A stretch of 64,000 bases of DNA, taken from the NCBI RefSeq assembly GCF_030867095.1, contig NC_081825.1, forward strand, positions 43,576,501 to 43,640,500, read 5' to 3'. Of this stretch, positions 62,840 through 64,000 are shown piece after piece; positions within the stretch are counted from its first letter, which is position 1, and every line of letters starts with the position of its first letter. This DNA is from Alligator mississippiensis (Eukaryota > Chordata > Crocodylia > Alligatoridae). The notes under the pieces were generated by a model. It saw nothing but the letters and a program-made list of their open reading frames with translations. It was not told the DNA's origin and did not search any database. The translations under genes were made by a program, and so were the position numbers.

Positions 62840-64000
62840 TGTAAAACAGATTGTGAAGAATTATAATTCTCCTGATTTAATTATGGGTTCTAAACAGTTT
62901 TGAATCATAACAAGCTTTCCTGGAATACAGAGTTATCTTAAGGACCTAATATAAAGTTTGGCAAGATTAGACTGTAGCTAAGTGTATTATTTTTCATACA
63001 CCTGTGCTGCTGCTCAGGAATTAGAATGTTTTGGTTTAATAAATGTTCCTACAAGTTTAAATAATACAGGAATAAAAATGTATTAATGAATAAAAACAGG
63101 AAAATGTTTTGCTCTGATCAGGTGTTCTCCACTCTTTCTGTACTGTGATAACTTATTTCATAGAGAATGTCTGTGCCAGAACACCCTCCTTCTCTGCCTT
63201 CCTCTCCCCCCTTTCCCATTTAGCTAGCTTCCTGACATCAGTTCCTGACATTTCAGGATGTTAAAAAACACTTGGATTAGATCAATAGAATTTTTTAGAG
63301 TATATTGTCTCTGCCATTTTTTGTCTGAATAATTTTTATTCTATTAGTTGGTCTGCTTTGTACAGACTGCAAAGTTTTCATCTCCCTGGAAGCAGAAGCA
63401 GGGCAAGCAGCCAGACAAACCAAAATACTACCGCATCTTTCAGTGTCTCCTCTTACTTTACTCATTTAGTTCAACAGTTTATATTCTACGTCACAAGAGT
63501 ACAGAAGTAGGAAGATGACCTTCAAGATCCACTTGTATTCATTTTCCTTAATTAATGAATTAATGAAATCTCAGAAACTTTAGAAAAGCCGTCCCTTTTT
63601 ATTTAGTTTTTTCTATTGATTTTTAAATGCAATGTAAACATTATAACATTATATGTTTAGACATATATCGATCAATCAATCTATCTATATATGGATATAG
63701 ATTATATTTAGATATAGACTGATAGATATTGAGACATATATAGATATATATAGAGAGACATCTGTCACAAATAATAAAGAATAAAGGGGAGGAAGAGGGA
63801 AGAGGGAGGGACAGAATCTGAAAAGAGAAATGTGCAAAGACAAATATTTTAATTTCCAAGATATTCTAAAAACTCCTCCCAAACTACACAAAAACATTCA
63901 AAGATGTTAAATCTGCTAAATAAGACTCTCTCTATAGATGCCAGGTATGCCATTTAATCACACCAGATTTGACCTTGGTAGTGTCTTCCAAATGCAGTAA
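62840..64000. other. AT-rich intronic DNA with a tetranucleotide-like patch
   Basis: It contains an ATAG/ATCT-type simple repeat at about 63655-63765 and otherwise nothing recognisable. Confidence 0.4.

Larger units (their letters stand above)
16657..64000 (+). other. PCDH7: PCDH7 intron 1 (5' part)
   Basis: All sequence after the donor at 16657 is taken as first coding intron because the next known tail segment (starting PFRRVTF in the long mammalian isoform) and the short-isoform end (MRLHPYITVFG) were not seen in a visual search. In mammals this gene spans several hundred kilobases with very long introns, which fits. I saw no convincing host-gene exon on either strand; one weak candidate is at 62574-62749. 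Confidence 0.75.

Noticed and set aside
16657-64000. Search for the next PCDH7 exons (PFRRVTF or MRLHPYITVFG ends)
   Set aside because: A visual search on the + strand found no matching codon series, so they are presumed to lie beyond the window. A translated alignment would be needed to be certain.
1-64000. CRISPR arrays, operons, bacterial or phage features
   Set aside because: The DNA is clearly vertebrate; the repeats are microsatellites and transposons, with no regular repeat-spacer pattern.

Overview
The window looks like sauropsid nuclear DNA, most probably crocodilian, with a turtle as the second choice. The evidence is one large vertebrate delta-protocadherin exon in a strong CpG island, surrounded by AT-rich non-coding DNA. 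The repeats are an old CR1 LINE fragment, several hAT-type DNA transposons (three with exact 8-bp target duplications), a family of small terminal-inverted-repeat elements ending in GGGYRCATCTACA, tRNA-like SINEs and a decayed Penelope-like retroelement. Species assignment is an inference from repeat style, not a database match.

The only well-supported gene is PCDH7 (BH-protocadherin, delta-1 group), on the + strand. Its large first coding exon runs from the ATG at 13474 to a consensus splice donor after 16656. It encodes 1061 residues: signal peptide, seven cadherin repeats, the membrane helix and the first part of the cytoplasmic tail. The conserved tail end of the long isoforms (including the PP1-binding RRVTF motif known from mammals) is not in this exon and was not found downstream, so the window ends inside intron 1. 

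Layout: 1-3480 is upstream DNA with nothing recognised. 3490-6720 is a patch of repeats (minisatellite, a 1-kb hAT element with a Penelope-type tail inside it, and a small inverted-repeat element). 8980-16700 is the CpG island with promoter, 5' UTR (possibly holding a short intron at 12580-12935, and short upstream ORFs) and the coding exon. 16657-64000 is intron 1, with long repeat-poor stretches (17.6-21.7, 22.9-26.0, 30.5-34.4, 51.4-55.0 kb) between mobile elements. These include a hAT at 27709-28258, a CR1 at about 30012-30510, a SINE-like tRNA/Penelope chimera at 41843-42045, a palindromic hAT at 47050-47838, a hAT at 56832-57548 and a 1.9-kb Penelope-like element at about 58385-60300 on the minus strand.

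Points for a second look are the PCDH7 protein, whose second half appears changed mostly by AT-to-GC type replacements; a tRNA-like head joined to a Penelope-type tail; a family of seven short transposons with hairpin-rich interiors; a possible 5' UTR intron; and a small open frame at 62574-62749 with a good 3' splice site and a poly(A) signal. No convincing new multi-gene system is visible.
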